64,000 bases of DNA from positions 62,001-126,000 of the forward strand of contig UCHV01000001.1 of NCBI GenBank assembly GCA_900472395.1. Direction: 5' to 3'. A program made the position numbers and the translations under genes. This DNA is from Hyphomicrobiales bacterium. Lineage in GTDB: Bacteria; Pseudomonadota; Alphaproteobacteria; Rhizobiales; Rhizobiaceae. This document shows positions 8,609-16,951 of this stretch, in pieces. Numbering within the stretch: position 1 is the first letter of the stretch; each line of letters begins with the position of its first letter. The notes below the pieces were generated by a model. It was not told the origin of the DNA. It made no database searches and saw only the letters and a program-made list of their open reading frames with translations.

Positions 8609-8910
8609 CGTAACCCGAAATGTGGCGACCTGCGTTGATGTCTACACGCGGTTTTGAAGCTCCTCAATGCGGTAAATCAAAACAGGACGATGTGCGTTAC
8701 GAGACGGCCTCCCGGCCGGGCGGTTGTCACGGTCATATATGTCAGCCACCTCTGATCCGCAGTTCTCACTGACAATCGGCGATCCTCGCGACGCCCCAAT
8801 GACGGCAACGATTTTCTCCCATCTGCCCGGCAATGGGAATTTACGACCTTCATTATCTACCAAATCAGTAGACAAATAAGCGCAAGGTCGAAACCGTCGG
8901 AGACGCAACC
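8609..8910. other. divergent intergenic region between metal-importer operon and sulfur operon
   Basis: No gene is supported in these 302 bases. The region must hold promoters for both directions. The one clear signal is the inverted repeat TCTAC-N7-GTAGA at 8856-8872, listed separately. Confidence 0.5.
8856..8872 (+). promoter_or_regulatory. candidate operator of the monooxygenase/amino acid importer operon
   Basis: Perfect inverted repeat TCTAC-caaatca-GTAGA, flanked by AT-rich bases (TTA on the left, CAAATAA on the right). It ends 38 bases before the first start codon of the 8911-16887 operon. The form suits a dimeric regulator, but no regulator gene for this operon lies in the window. 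Confidence 0.45.
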
Positions 8911-9903
8911 ATGTACGCATTGAGCCTGCTCGACAAAAGTCCAATCTCTTCAGGGGAAAGCGCGGTCACGGCGCTGTCGAACACGGTTAAACTGGCAAAG
9001 CGAGCGGAAGAGCTTGAGTACCGCCGTTTCTGGGTGGCTGAACATCATGGGAGTACGGAACTGGCCAGTTCCGCGCCGGAAGTGCTCATTGCCTGGATAT
9101 TGTCGCACACCTCCCGAATCCGGGTAGGGTCAGGCGGGGTAATGCTCCAGCATTACAGCCCATACAAGGTTGCGGAAGTCTTCAACCTGCTGACCTCTCT
9201 GGCGCCGGGACGGGTCGATCTTGGTATAGGCAAGGCACCGGGCGGGTTGCCGCAATCGACGCAAGCGTTGCAGGTGTATCGCGCGGCGAAACCTGAGTTC
9301 GAAGAGCAGCTTGGAGAGCTCGAGGCATTTCTCGCCCATTCGGCTGAAGCCGAAACGGTGGCGGAACGCGCTTTTTCCGGTCCGCGGCCGCTCGTTGCCG
9401 CTGAGCGGTTTCTGCTCGGGGCAAGCCCGGACAGCGCACGGCTGGCGGCAAGGCATGGCTGGCACTTCGTGTTTGCGGGCCATCTGAATGGCGACCCGGA
9501 TAACCTGCGCCTCAGTCTCGAAACCTACCGTCAGCAAGCCGGCAAGGCACCGATCCTGGCATTGGCAGCTTATGCTTCCGAAAACGCAGCAGATGCCGCC
9601 GCACTCGTTTCGGAGCTGAAAATATTCAAGGTGTTTCTCGACAATGGCCAGTCCGTCAGCGTCGGCAGCAGGAACCAGGCGGAAGAATTCGCAAGACAGG
9701 CCGGCGTAAAGGAATTCCGTATCGAGGAACGCAAGCCGAGCGTGCTGCACGGAACTCCGGAGAATATCCATGCCGAACTGTCGCGGCTCTCATCACTTTA
9801 CGGCATCGAGGAATTCGTTCTCGAGCCGCCCGCCGTCGGCATAGACCGGCGTCTGGCATCGATCGAGCTTCTCGCTCGCAAACCCCTTTCGGCAGCAGCC
9901 TGA
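8911..9903 (+). CDS. LLM-class flavin-dependent oxidoreductase (MsnO8/YtmO-like)
   Basis: Luciferase-like TIM-barrel oxidoreductase of 330 residues that should use reduced FMN and O2. Recognisable stretches are the opening LSLLDKSPISSGESAVTAL, then RFWVAEHHGSTELASSAPEVL, then GSGGVMLQHYSPYKVAE with LAPGRVDLGIGKAPGG. These are typical of the MsnO8/YtmO subgroup. A GGAG site lies 8 bases before the ATG. It begins an operon with an NtaA/SnaA-type monooxygenase, an M20 deacylase, an acetyltransferase and a polar amino acid importer. The same combination occurs in the Bacillus subtilis ytmI-ytnM operon, where YtmO (CmoO) is the counterpart. An actual role in sulfur-carbon bond cleavage is inferred. 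Confidence 0.88.
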   Translation: MYALSLLDKSPISSGESAVTALSNTVKLAKRAEELEYRRFWVAEHHGSTELASSAPEVLIAWILSHTSRIRVGSGGVMLQHYSPYKVAEVFNLLTSLAPGRVDLGIGKAPGGLPQSTQALQVYRAAKPEFEEQLGELEAFLAHSAEAETVAERAFSGPRPLVAAERFLLGASPDSARLAARHGWHFVFAGHLNGDPDNLRLSLETYRQQAGKAPILALAAYASENAADAAALVSELKIFKVFLDNGQSVSVGSRNQAEEFARQAGVKEFRIEERKPSVLHGTPENIHAELSRLSSLYGIEEFVLEPPAVGIDRRLASIELLARKPLSAAA

Positions 9904-9921
9904 TCCAGGAGGATTTATCCC

Positions 9922-11262
9922 ATGGCCAAGAAAAAGATCAGTTTCGGTATCATGTTGCAAGGCGCAGGCGGCCACATGAATTCCTGGCGGCATCCCAAAA
10001 GCCCGGTCGATGCCAGCGTCAATCTCGAATTCTTCAAGGCAGTTGCCTGGAAGGCCGAAGCTGCCGGCATCGCTTTCGCGTTCGTGGCGGATGGGCTTTA
10101 CATCAACGAGAAATCGATCCCGCATTTTCTCAATCGCTTCGAACCTCTGACCATCCTGTCGGCACTGGCGACGGTGACCAAGAAAATTGGCCTCGCCGGC
10201 ACGGTATCCACCTCTTACAGCGATCCTTTCACCATTGCCCGGCAGTTTGCTTCGCTGGATCTCATCAGTGGCGGACGCGGCGGCTGGAATGCAGTTACGA
10301 CCCCGCTTGAAGGCACAGCGCGGAACTATAGCCGCAACCACCCGGAACACGCGTTGCGTTACGAGATCGCCGACGAATATCTCGAAGTCGTCAAGGGCCT
10401 GTGGGACAGCTGGGATGACGACGCCTTCATTCGAGATCGGGACAGCGGTCAATTTTTCGATCGCGAAAAGCTGCATACGCTCGGACACAAGGGACGGTTC
10501 TTCCAGGTCGAGGGGCCGCTCAACATCCAGCGCTCGCCGCAGGGCCAGCCGGTCATCTTCCAGGCTGGCTCCTCGGATGCCGGTATCGGCCTTGCCGGAA
10601 AACACGCCGATGGCGTGTTCACCAATGGCGTTTCTCTGGAGGAAAACCAGACGTTCTCCCGTCGGGTCAAGCAGTCGGCGGTGGCGCAGGGTCGCTCCGC
10701 TGATGACGTCAAGATTTTCCCGGGTATCGGGCCGATTATTGGCCGCACAAAGGCCGAGGCCGAGGAAAAATATCAGGTCATTCGCAATCTGATTTCGATC
10801 GAAGACGCACTCGCCTATCTCGGGCGGTTTTTTGATCACCACGATTTCAGCGCTTACGATCTTGATGCACCATTCCCGGAACTTGGCGATATCGGCAAAA
10901 ACAGCTTTCGCTCGACGACCGACCGCATCAAGCGCGTGGCGAAGGAAAAGGGGCAGACCCTGCGGGAGGCGGCGCTCGGGGCCGCCACGCCACGAGAAGG
11001 TTTTGTCGGCACACCTGAGCATGTCGCGTCGAAACTCATCGAATGGTTCGAAAACGGTGCGGCCGACGGGTTCATTCTCGGCTTTCCGGTCATTGCCGAA
11101 GGGCTCGATGATTTCACCCGTTTCGTGCTGCCGATCCTCGAGGACCGCGGTTATTTCGACCCGGTCTTGAAAAGCAGCACGCTGCGGGAAAATCTCGGAT
11201 TGCCGTACCGCCAGAGCGTTTACGCGGGTGTCGACAGCGACGCGGAAAAAGCCCGGGCCTGA
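9922..11262 (+). CDS. NtaA/SnaA/DszA-family FMN-dependent monooxygenase (YtnJ-like)
   Basis: Monooxygenase of 446 residues, the normal size of the NtaA/SnaA/SoxA(DszA) family. It shows the family stretches [11 protein letters not shown], the [14 protein letters not shown] core, [19 protein letters not shown] and [12 protein letters not shown], followed by [22 protein letters not shown]. Members oxidise substrates such as nitrilotriacetate, EDTA, dibenzothiophene sulfone and S-alkyl cysteines with FMNH2 from a partner reductase. No flavin reductase gene is seen nearby, so a reductase encoded elsewhere must supply FMNH2. It sits 18 bases after the LLM gene with an AGGAGG ribosome site. In this operon context it corresponds to YtnJ/CmoJ, the N-acetyl-S-alkylcysteine monooxygenase. 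Confidence 0.9.
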   Translation: MAKKKISFGIMLQGAGGHMNSWRHPKSPVDASVNLEFFKAVAWKAEAAGIAFAFVADGLYINEKSIPHFLNRFEPLTILSALATVTKKIGLAGTVSTSYSDPFTIARQFASLDLISGGRGGWNAVTTPLEGTARNYSRNHPEHALRYEIADEYLEVVKGLWDSWDDDAFIRDRDSGQFFDREKLHTLGHKGRFFQVEGPLNIQRSPQGQPVIFQAGSSDAGIGLAGKHADGVFTNGVSLEENQTFSRRVKQSAVAQGRSADDVKIFPGIGPIIGRTKAEAEEKYQVIRNLISIEDALAYLGRFFDHHDFSAYDLDAPFPELGDIGKNSFRSTTDRIKRVAKEKGQTLREAALGAATPREGFVGTPEHVASKLIEWFENGAADGFILGFPVIAEGLDDFTRFVLPILEDRGYFDPVLKSSTLRENLGLPYRQSVYAGVDSDAEKARA

Positions 11263-11326
11263 CCTTCTGAAAAGGTGAAACAGCCGGCTGCCAACTGGCC
11301 GGCGCCAACCTTTGGAAAGCAAAACC

Positions 11327-12514
11327 ATGAATATCCACATTGACGGCGCGCGTCATCGCGACGACGCCGAACGGACGATCCTTGCCTATGCGCCAGAACT
11401 GGTCGCGATCCGCCGTGATCTGCACCAGTATCCCGAACTCTCTTTTCACGAGGGGCGCACCGCCAAGGTCATCGCCAAATATCTGCTCTCTTATGGCTAC
11501 GAGGTGACGGAGGGGGTGGGCGGTTACGGCGTGGTGGCAACCCTTCGGCGTGGCGCTGGTGACAAGAAGATCGGCATCCGGGCTGATATCGATGCGTTAC
11601 CGATCGAGGAGGCGACCGATCTTGCCTATGCCAGTCGCAACCCGCGCGTCATGCACGCCTGCGGCCATGACGGGCACACCACGATCCTGCTTGGCGCCGC
11701 GCGTTACCTTGCCGAACATGGCCGTTTTTCTGGAACGCTGACACTGATCTTTCAGCCCGCTGAAGAGGTCGGCGCCGGAGCGAAGAAGATGATCGAGGAC
11801 CGTCTGTTCGAACGGTTTCCGGTCGATGCGATCTTCGGCCTTCACAATTGGCCGGGCGTCCCGACCGGAAAGTTCGGGTTTGTCGAAGGCCCGGCCATGG
11901 CATCGGTCGATCAGGCGCTGATCCGTATTGTCGGCAAGGGCGGACATGGCGCCTCGCCGCACGAGACAGTGGACCCTATTCTGGCTTCTGCGTCGTTCAT
12001 AACCGCCTTGCAGAGCATTGTCGCCCGCAATGTCGATCCGCTTGAAATGGCGGTGCTGACGGTCGGTTCGATCCATGGCGGTTCGGCGTCCAATGTCATT
12101 CCCGAAAGCGTGGAGTTGAAACTGACGGCGCGCGCATATTCGCCAGCCGTGCGTGACCGGCTGGAAGAGCGTGTGCCGGCATTGGCTCGCGCGCAGGCGC
12201 AAAGCTTCAGGGCGGAAGCGGATGTCAAATATCGCCGCGGCTTTCCGCCCGTCATCAATCATGTCGAGGAGACCCGTTTTGCCCGGCGGGTGGCCGAAGA
12301 GGCTTTTCCGGCGGAGCAGGTGGCCGGCGATTTTCGGCCGCGCACGGCAAGCGAGGATTTTGCCTACATGCTGGAGGAGCGTCCCGGCTCGTATCTGTTC
12401 GTCGGCAATGGCGACAGCGCGCCGCTTCACAGTCCGCTTTACGATTTCAACGACGACATCATCGTTCCCGCTGCCCGCTACTGGGCGCGGCTTGCCGAAA
12501 CCTTTCTGTCCTGA
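11327..12514 (+). CDS. M20-family amidohydrolase/deacetylase (HipO/SndA-like)
   Basis: Metallo-aminoacylase of 395 residues in the M20D (hippurate hydrolase, N-acetylamino acid deacetylase) group. Metal-binding landmarks are visible: Cys112 and His114 in MHACGHDGHT, Glu146-Glu147 in PAEEVGAG, and a GLHNWPG His. The C-terminal metal ligand lies near the end (SAPLHSPLYDF). I chose the ATG at 11327, with GGAAAG about 8 bases upstream; an in-frame TTG at 11312 is possible. In the operon it would remove an acyl group added by the neighbouring GNAT enzyme, as SndA/HipO does in Bacillus S-alkylcysteine salvage. The true acyl substrate is not shown by sequence. Confidence 0.88.
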   Translation: MNIHIDGARHRDDAERTILAYAPELVAIRRDLHQYPELSFHEGRTAKVIAKYLLSYGYEVTEGVGGYGVVATLRRGAGDKKIGIRADIDALPIEEATDLAYASRNPRVMHACGHDGHTTILLGAARYLAEHGRFSGTLTLIFQPAEEVGAGAKKMIEDRLFERFPVDAIFGLHNWPGVPTGKFGFVEGPAMASVDQALIRIVGKGGHGASPHETVDPILASASFITALQSIVARNVDPLEMAVLTVGSIHGGSASNVIPESVELKLTARAYSPAVRDRLEERVPALARAQAQSFRAEADVKYRRGFPPVINHVEETRFARRVAEEAFPAEQVAGDFRPRTASEDFAYMLEERPGSYLFVGNGDSAPLHSPLYDFNDDIIVPAARYWARLAETFLS

Positions 12515-12552
12515 CCGACCGACCAACCGCTCGAAACCTGGGAGTGCGACCC

Positions 12553-13092
12553 GTGAGTGATCGCTTTTATTACACGACCCCGCTCGATCCGCTGTCGCGG
12601 CCGCTGATCGAGGAACTGACATTCGAATATGACAGCCGATATGGCAGTTTTTACGATGCCGAGGGTGCGACAAAGGAAATGAACCGCTACGCGCCGGATG
12701 TGTTCGCGCCGCCGCACGGCAATTTCGTGCTGTTGCTGCGTGACGGTCAGGCGATTGCCGGTGGCGCCTTCATGCGCCACGAAGATCACGGTACTACCGA
12801 AATCAAACGCGTGTGGACCCACTCGGGGTATCGCCGGCAAGGGTTGGCCAAACGCGTCCTGCTAGAGTTGGAAGAACAGGCGCTGCGGCAGGGTTATGCC
12901 CGCATCTACCTCACCACCGGCTTTCGTCAGCCCGAGGCGGTCGGGCTCTACCTCACCAATGGTTATACGGCGCTGTTCGATACTTCCGTCGATCCCGAAA
13001 CCATCCGCAAACTCCCGTTCGAAAAGCACCTGACTCTGAGCCGCTTCACGGCACAACAGAGCGGTCTTTCTGCCGCCTTGCAGAGCATCTGA
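12553..13092 (+). CDS. GNAT-family N-acetyltransferase (YtmI/SnaA-like by context)
   Basis: Acetyl-CoA-dependent N-acetyltransferase of 179 residues. The acetyl-CoA binding region is [22 protein letters not shown], with the R/Q-x-x-G-x-A form, followed by the beta strand [20 protein letters not shown] chose the GTG at 12553 because GGGAG lies 8 bases upstream; a second GTG at 12544 would lie within that site. The gene follows the deacylase and precedes the importer with an 11-base gap. In the comparable Bacillus operons an N-acetyltransferase of this family protects the amino group of S-substituted cysteine before oxidation. That role is inferred from neighbours, since GNAT substrates cannot be read from sequence. 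Confidence 0.85.
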   Translation: MSDRFYYTTPLDPLSRPLIEELTFEYDSRYGSFYDAEGATKEMNRYAPDVFAPPHGNFVLLLRDGQAIAGGAFMRHEDHGTTEIKRVWTHSGYRRQGLAKRVLLELEEQALRQGYARIYLTTGFRQPEAVGLYLTNGYTALFDTSVDPETIRKLPFEKHLTLSRFTAQQSGLSAALQSI

Positions 13093-13103
13093 GGAGATCC
13101 ACG

Positions 13104-14891
13104 ATGACAATCACGACGGATTTCAACGATCTGCCGGCAACCAGGCTAAAAGCTGCGGTCAAGCGTGGTGATTATTCTCACTATCGTGTCGTGCCGGCAC
13201 GTTATCCCGCCCGCACTGTCGGTACGATCTTTGCGCTGCTGGTCATCGCCGCCACGCTGCATTCCGTCCTCGGCAACCCGCGCTGGGGCTGGGATGTATT
13301 CGCCGAATGGTTTTTTGCCGAACCTGTTCTGGTCGGCCTTGCCCGCACGCTTCTTCTGACGGCACTCGGCGCGCTGTTCGGTTTCATCCTGGGCACCGGT
13401 CTTGCTCTGGCGCGCGTGTCGCGCTCGCCGCTTCTGGTCGGCGTCTCCTGGACCTATATCTGGATCTTTCGTTCTATCCCGCTGATCGTGCTGCTGCTGA
13501 TCCTCAACAATCTCGGTTATCTCTACGAAACAATCACCGTCGGCGTGCCCTACACCGGCATCAATTTCTTCAGCTGGAACACGACACAGCTGATCACGCC
13601 CTTTGCGGCCGCCGTGCTTGGCCTCACCCTCAATCAGGCAGCCTTTGCTTCGGAAATCATCCGTGGCGGTATTCTTTCCGTCGACCAGGGACAGCTGGAA
13701 GCGGCATCTGCGCTCGGTCTGCCACGCAGCCGACAAGCGTCACGCATCATTCTGCCGCAGGCCATGCGCTCCATCCTCCCAACCGCATTCAACGATATCA
13801 TCGGGCTCGCCAAGGGCACTTCGCAGGTCTACATCCTGGCACTTCCGGAACTGTTTTATACGATCCAGATCATCTATCGCCGCAATCTGGAGGTCATCCC
13901 TCTGCTGATGGTGGCGACCGTCTGGTATCTCGTTATCCTGACGGTTCTGTCGATCATCCAGCATCATATCGAACGGCACTATTCGCGCGGTGCGCTGCGC
14001 AATCCGCCGCCGTCGATCTTTTCCGGCTTCTATCGTCGTTTGGCACCTTCGCGTTCCATCGCCGTTGCCCGCGATGAGCCAGTGGTCCGCGTTCCGCCAA
14101 ATCCCGTCAGCCGTAATCCGCTTCATGCCCGTGGCGGTGAGGTGACGATCCATGGTGTTTCCAAAAGCTTCGGCCCCCTGAAAGTGCTCGATGACGTGTC
14201 GCTTCGCATCCCAGTCGGCAGCGTCACCACCATTCTCGGTCAGTCAGGCTCCGGCAAGTCGACGCTGTTGCGATCCATCAACCATCTGGAGCGCGTCGAT
14301 GACGGCTTTATCGCCATCGACGGTGAGCTGATCGGTTACCGGCAGGATGGCGAAACCCTCTACGAACTGAAGGAAAAGGATATTCTCAAACGTCGCGTCG
14401 AAGTCGGCATGGTGTTCCAGAATTTCAATCTCTTTCCGCATTTGACCGCGCTCGAAAACATCGTCGAGGCTCCGGTTACGGTACGTGGTCTGTCTCGTCG
14501 GCAGGCCGAAGCCGAAGCACTTGATCTTCTCGCCCGCGTCGGACTGGCCGACAAGGCGCACGCCTATCCGCGCCAGCTATCCGGCGGCCAGCAGCAACGC
14601 GTTGCAATTGCCCGCGCGCTTGCGCTCAGACCAAAAGTTCTGCTGTTCGACGAACCGACATCGGCGCTCGACCCGGAACTGGTGGGCGAAGTGCTCGACG
14701 TCATCAAGGAGCTTGCGCGCTCCGGCGCCACGCTCGTCATCGTCACCCATGAAATAGGCTTTGCCCGTGAAGTTTCCGATCAGGTCGTCTTCATGGAGCA
14801 GGGGCGCATTCTTGAAACCGGCACGCCGGACAAGGTGTTCAACCGTCCAGATCACCCGCGCACAGCCGCTTTCCTCGCCAAAGTTCTCTAG
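13104..14891 (+). CDS. fused polar amino acid ABC transporter permease-ATPase
   Basis: A single 595-residue protein joins a HisM/GlnP-type permease (about residues 35-300) to a HisP/GlnQ-type ATPase (about 345-595). The permease part has several hydrophobic helices and the ATPase-contact loop around [17 protein letters not shown] linker rich in Arg and Pro follows (about 305-345). The ATPase has Walker [11 protein letters not shown]-loop [10 protein letters not shown], signature LSGGQQQRV, Walker [14 protein letters not shown] and switch His [14 protein letters not shown] site lies just before the ATG at 13104. These halves are normally separate genes; a fusion fixes their ratio. With the two binding proteins downstream it should import a polar, perhaps sulfur-containing, amino acid. 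Confidence 0.93.
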   Translation: MTITTDFNDLPATRLKAAVKRGDYSHYRVVPARYPARTVGTIFALLVIAATLHSVLGNPRWGWDVFAEWFFAEPVLVGLARTLLLTALGALFGFILGTGLALARVSRSPLLVGVSWTYIWIFRSIPLIVLLLILNNLGYLYETITVGVPYTGINFFSWNTTQLITPFAAAVLGLTLNQAAFASEIIRGGILSVDQGQLEAASALGLPRSRQASRIILPQAMRSILPTAFNDIIGLAKGTSQVYILALPELFYTIQIIYRRNLEVIPLLMVATVWYLVILTVLSIIQHHIERHYSRGALRNPPPSIFSGFYRRLAPSRSIAVARDEPVVRVPPNPVSRNPLHARGGEVTIHGVSKSFGPLKVLDDVSLRIPVGSVTTILGQSGSGKSTLLRSINHLERVDDGFIAIDGELIGYRQDGETLYELKEKDILKRRVEVGMVFQNFNLFPHLTALENIVEAPVTVRGLSRRQAEAEALDLLARVGLADKAHAYPRQLSGGQQQRVAIARALALRPKVLLFDEPTSALDPELVGEVLDVIKELARSGATLVIVTHEIGFAREVSDQVVFMEQGRILETGTPDKVFNRPDHPRTAAFLAKVL

Positions 14892-14914
14892 TCCACCACA
14901 AGGAAACCTTCAGG

Positions 14915-15853
14915 ATGTCATACAGAACAAGACTTCTCAGCATTGCGGCCGGCGGGCTCCTGTCGCTTTCGGCGGTATTCGCCTCGAATGCGCAGGCTCA
15001 GACGCCGGATCTTTCACCTGAACAGAAGGACCGCGTTCGCGTTGAAAAGGTGGAGGCGGCTGCCAGGCTTATTCCGGCCGATTTCAAATTCGTGACGCCG
15101 GGCAAACTGACCGTCGCCTCCATTCCCGGTCGTCTGCCATTTGCGGTTTATGCCGATGACAACAAGACCCCGGTCGGCAGCGAACCGGATATAGCCCAGC
15201 TCGTCGCTGACAGTCTTGGCCTCGAACTGGAACTGGTGCCGATCGCCTGGGCAGATTGGCCGCTGGGTGTGACTTCAGGCCGTTTCGATGCCGCGATCCA
15301 CAACATTACCGTGACCGAGGAGCGCAAGCAGAAGTTCGATTTCTCGACATATCGAACCGATCTCATCGGTTTCTACGTGCCGCTCAACAGCAAGGTGCAA
15401 AGCATCTCCAAACCGGAAGACGTTGCCGGGCTGAAGGTGATCGTTTCCTCCGGGACGAACCAGGAGCAGATCCTGCTGCGCTGGATCGAAGCCAACAAGG
15501 CCAAGGGCCTAGCCGCCAGCGAAGTGCAGTATTATGACGACGAAGCGGTTCTCGATGTCGCACTCCAGTCAGGTCGTGCCGATGCCTATCTCGGCCCCAA
15601 TGCAACCTCGGCCTTCAAGGCAGCGCAGGAGCAGAAGACCAAACAGGTCGGAACCTTCTCCGGCGGTTGGCCCGAAACGGCTGAAATCGCAGTCGCGACC
15701 AAGAAGGATAGTGGCATTGCAGAAGCGGTGACTACAGCGCTGAACGCCCAGATCGAGAGCGGCAATTACGCCAAGGCTCTGGCCCGTTGGAACCTGTCGG
15801 CCGAAGCGATCAAGCAATCGCGCACCAATCCGCAGGGTTTGCCAAAGAGCTGA
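14915..15853 (+). CDS. amino acid ABC transporter substrate-binding protein, copy 1
   Basis: Periplasmic family 3 solute-binding protein of 312 residues with a signal peptide cleaved near NAQAQ (about residue 28). After the signal comes an unusual extra segment, TPDLSPEQKDRVRVEKVEA, before the usual first strand (PGKLTVASIPG). The SBP core is clear: WADWPLGVTSGRFDAAIHN, TVTEERKQKFDFSTY and GTNQEQILLRW. It lies 23 bases after the fused transporter and is surely its partner. It is a paralog of the protein at 15949-16887, and both end SRTNPxGLPKS. Polar amino acid or opine-like ligands are typical; a sulfur amino acid is inferred from the operon. Confidence 0.9.
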   Translation: MSYRTRLLSIAAGGLLSLSAVFASNAQAQTPDLSPEQKDRVRVEKVEAAARLIPADFKFVTPGKLTVASIPGRLPFAVYADDNKTPVGSEPDIAQLVADSLGLELELVPIAWADWPLGVTSGRFDAAIHNITVTEERKQKFDFSTYRTDLIGFYVPLNSKVQSISKPEDVAGLKVIVSSGTNQEQILLRWIEANKAKGLAASEVQYYDDEAVLDVALQSGRADAYLGPNATSAFKAAQEQKTKQVGTFSGGWPETAEIAVATKKDSGIAEAVTTALNAQIESGNYAKALARWNLSAEAIKQSRTNPQGLPKS

Positions 15854-15890
15854 TGCCGATAAAGCCCGTGTGGACGGACACGGCACGACG

Positions 15891-15919
15891 GAGCGCGGGC
15901 TCTCCTCCCGCCCGCGCTC
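15891..15919 (+). terminator. hairpin between the two binding-protein genes
   Basis: Perfect 10-bp stem GAGCGCGGGC / GCCCGCGCTC with a 9-base loop, lying 37 bases after the first binding-protein stop and 29 bases before the second start. The stem is followed by TTCGCC rather than a T run, so it may act as an attenuator or an mRNA-stabilising element more than a full terminator. Confidence 0.65.
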
Positions 15920-15948
15920 TTCGCCATTTCAACGGATAGGGATTTACG

Positions 15949-16887
15949 ATGCTTTCGAGAAAAATCGGCCGCGCGATTACGGCAGGCCTGCTGGCGCTGC
16001 CGCTTCTGGCTTACGGTGCGCTGGCAGCGGATGACATTTTCGACCTTTCGCCGGAGCAGACCGGACGTGTGAGGGTGGAAAAAGACGCGCAGGCGATCGC
16101 GGCAATATCCCCGGACTTCAAGTTTGCCGCTCCCGGCAAATTCACCGTCGCCATCTCTACCGGCGGGCCGCCGCTCGCAACCTACGCGACCGATGCAAAA
16201 ACGGTGGTGGGCGCCGACCCGGATTATGCCCTGGCGATTGCCGACAGTCTCGGCCTTGAGCTGGAGATTTTGCCGGTTGCATGGGCGGATTGGCCGCTTG
16301 GACTGGCATCGGGCAAATATGATGCGGTGATATCCAATGTCGGCGTGACGGAGTTGCGCAAGGAGAAGTTCGATTTCTCGACCTATCGCCAGGGGCTGCA
16401 TGGCTTTTTCGTAAAGTCCGATAGCGCGATCAAGGAAATAAAAGAGCCGAAGGACGCTGCCGGATTACGTATTACGGTCGGCGCCAGCACCAATCAGGAA
16501 CGTATCCTTCTCAAATGGAGCGAGGAAAATGTCGCAGCCGGATTGCCGCCGATCGAACTGCAATATCATGACGACGACGCGGCTCGGGTAATCGCCTTGC
16601 AGGCCAGTCGGGTCGACGTCATCGTGCAGCCGCATGCGCAGCTTGTGTATATTGCTGCACGCGATAGGGGGATTAAGCGGGTAGGGACATTGTCAGCCGG
16701 ATGGCCGGAGCGCTCGGATGTGGCAATTGCCACGAGAAAAGGGGCGGGCCTGGCTGATGCGCTGACGCTTGCCACCAATCACCTGATCAGGAGCGGCGCT
16801 TATGCCAGGATCCTCGATAGGTGGAAGCTGGCTGAGGAAGCATTGCCGGAATCCCGCACAAATCCACCCGGTCTTCCGAAAAGCTGA
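15949..16887 (+). CDS. amino acid ABC transporter substrate-binding protein, copy 2
   Basis: Family 3 solute-binding protein of 312 residues, the same length as copy 1. It has a signal peptide (about residues 1-24, ending ALAA), the DLSPEQTGRVRVEK segment, WADWPLGLASGKYDAVISN, KEKFDFSTYRQG and the end SRTNPPGLPKS. The binding-region residues differ from copy 1 in several places (STGGPPLATY against IPGRLPFAVY; NVGVTELRK against NITVTEERK). That fits two receptors with different ligand preference feeding one permease. It is the last gene of the operon. The DGC gene on the other strand ends 64 bases later, and I see no clear terminator between them. Confidence 0.9.
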   Translation: MLSRKIGRAITAGLLALPLLAYGALAADDIFDLSPEQTGRVRVEKDAQAIAAISPDFKFAAPGKFTVAISTGGPPLATYATDAKTVVGADPDYALAIADSLGLELEILPVAWADWPLGLASGKYDAVISNVGVTELRKEKFDFSTYRQGLHGFFVKSDSAIKEIKEPKDAAGLRITVGASTNQERILLKWSEENVAAGLPPIELQYHDDDAARVIALQASRVDVIVQPHAQLVYIAARDRGIKRVGTLSAGWPERSDVAIATRKGAGLADALTLATNHLIRSGAYARILDRWKLAEEALPESRTNPPGLPKS

Positions 16888-16951
16888 CGCCCTCGTAATG
16901 CGGCAGGGACAGCAGGTTCTTTCCTTCTGTCTCCACTTCCGCGCGGGTCGT

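Noticed and set aside
7817..8638. Open frame of 273 codons on the plus strand
   Set aside because: Antisense to the cassette 2 binding protein and the small secreted protein; the translation shows no recognisable domain.
9793..11340. Open frame of 515 codons on the minus strand
   Set aside because: Antisense to the well-supported NtaA/SnaA monooxygenase; long antisense frames are common in GC-rich DNA and the product looks like no known family.
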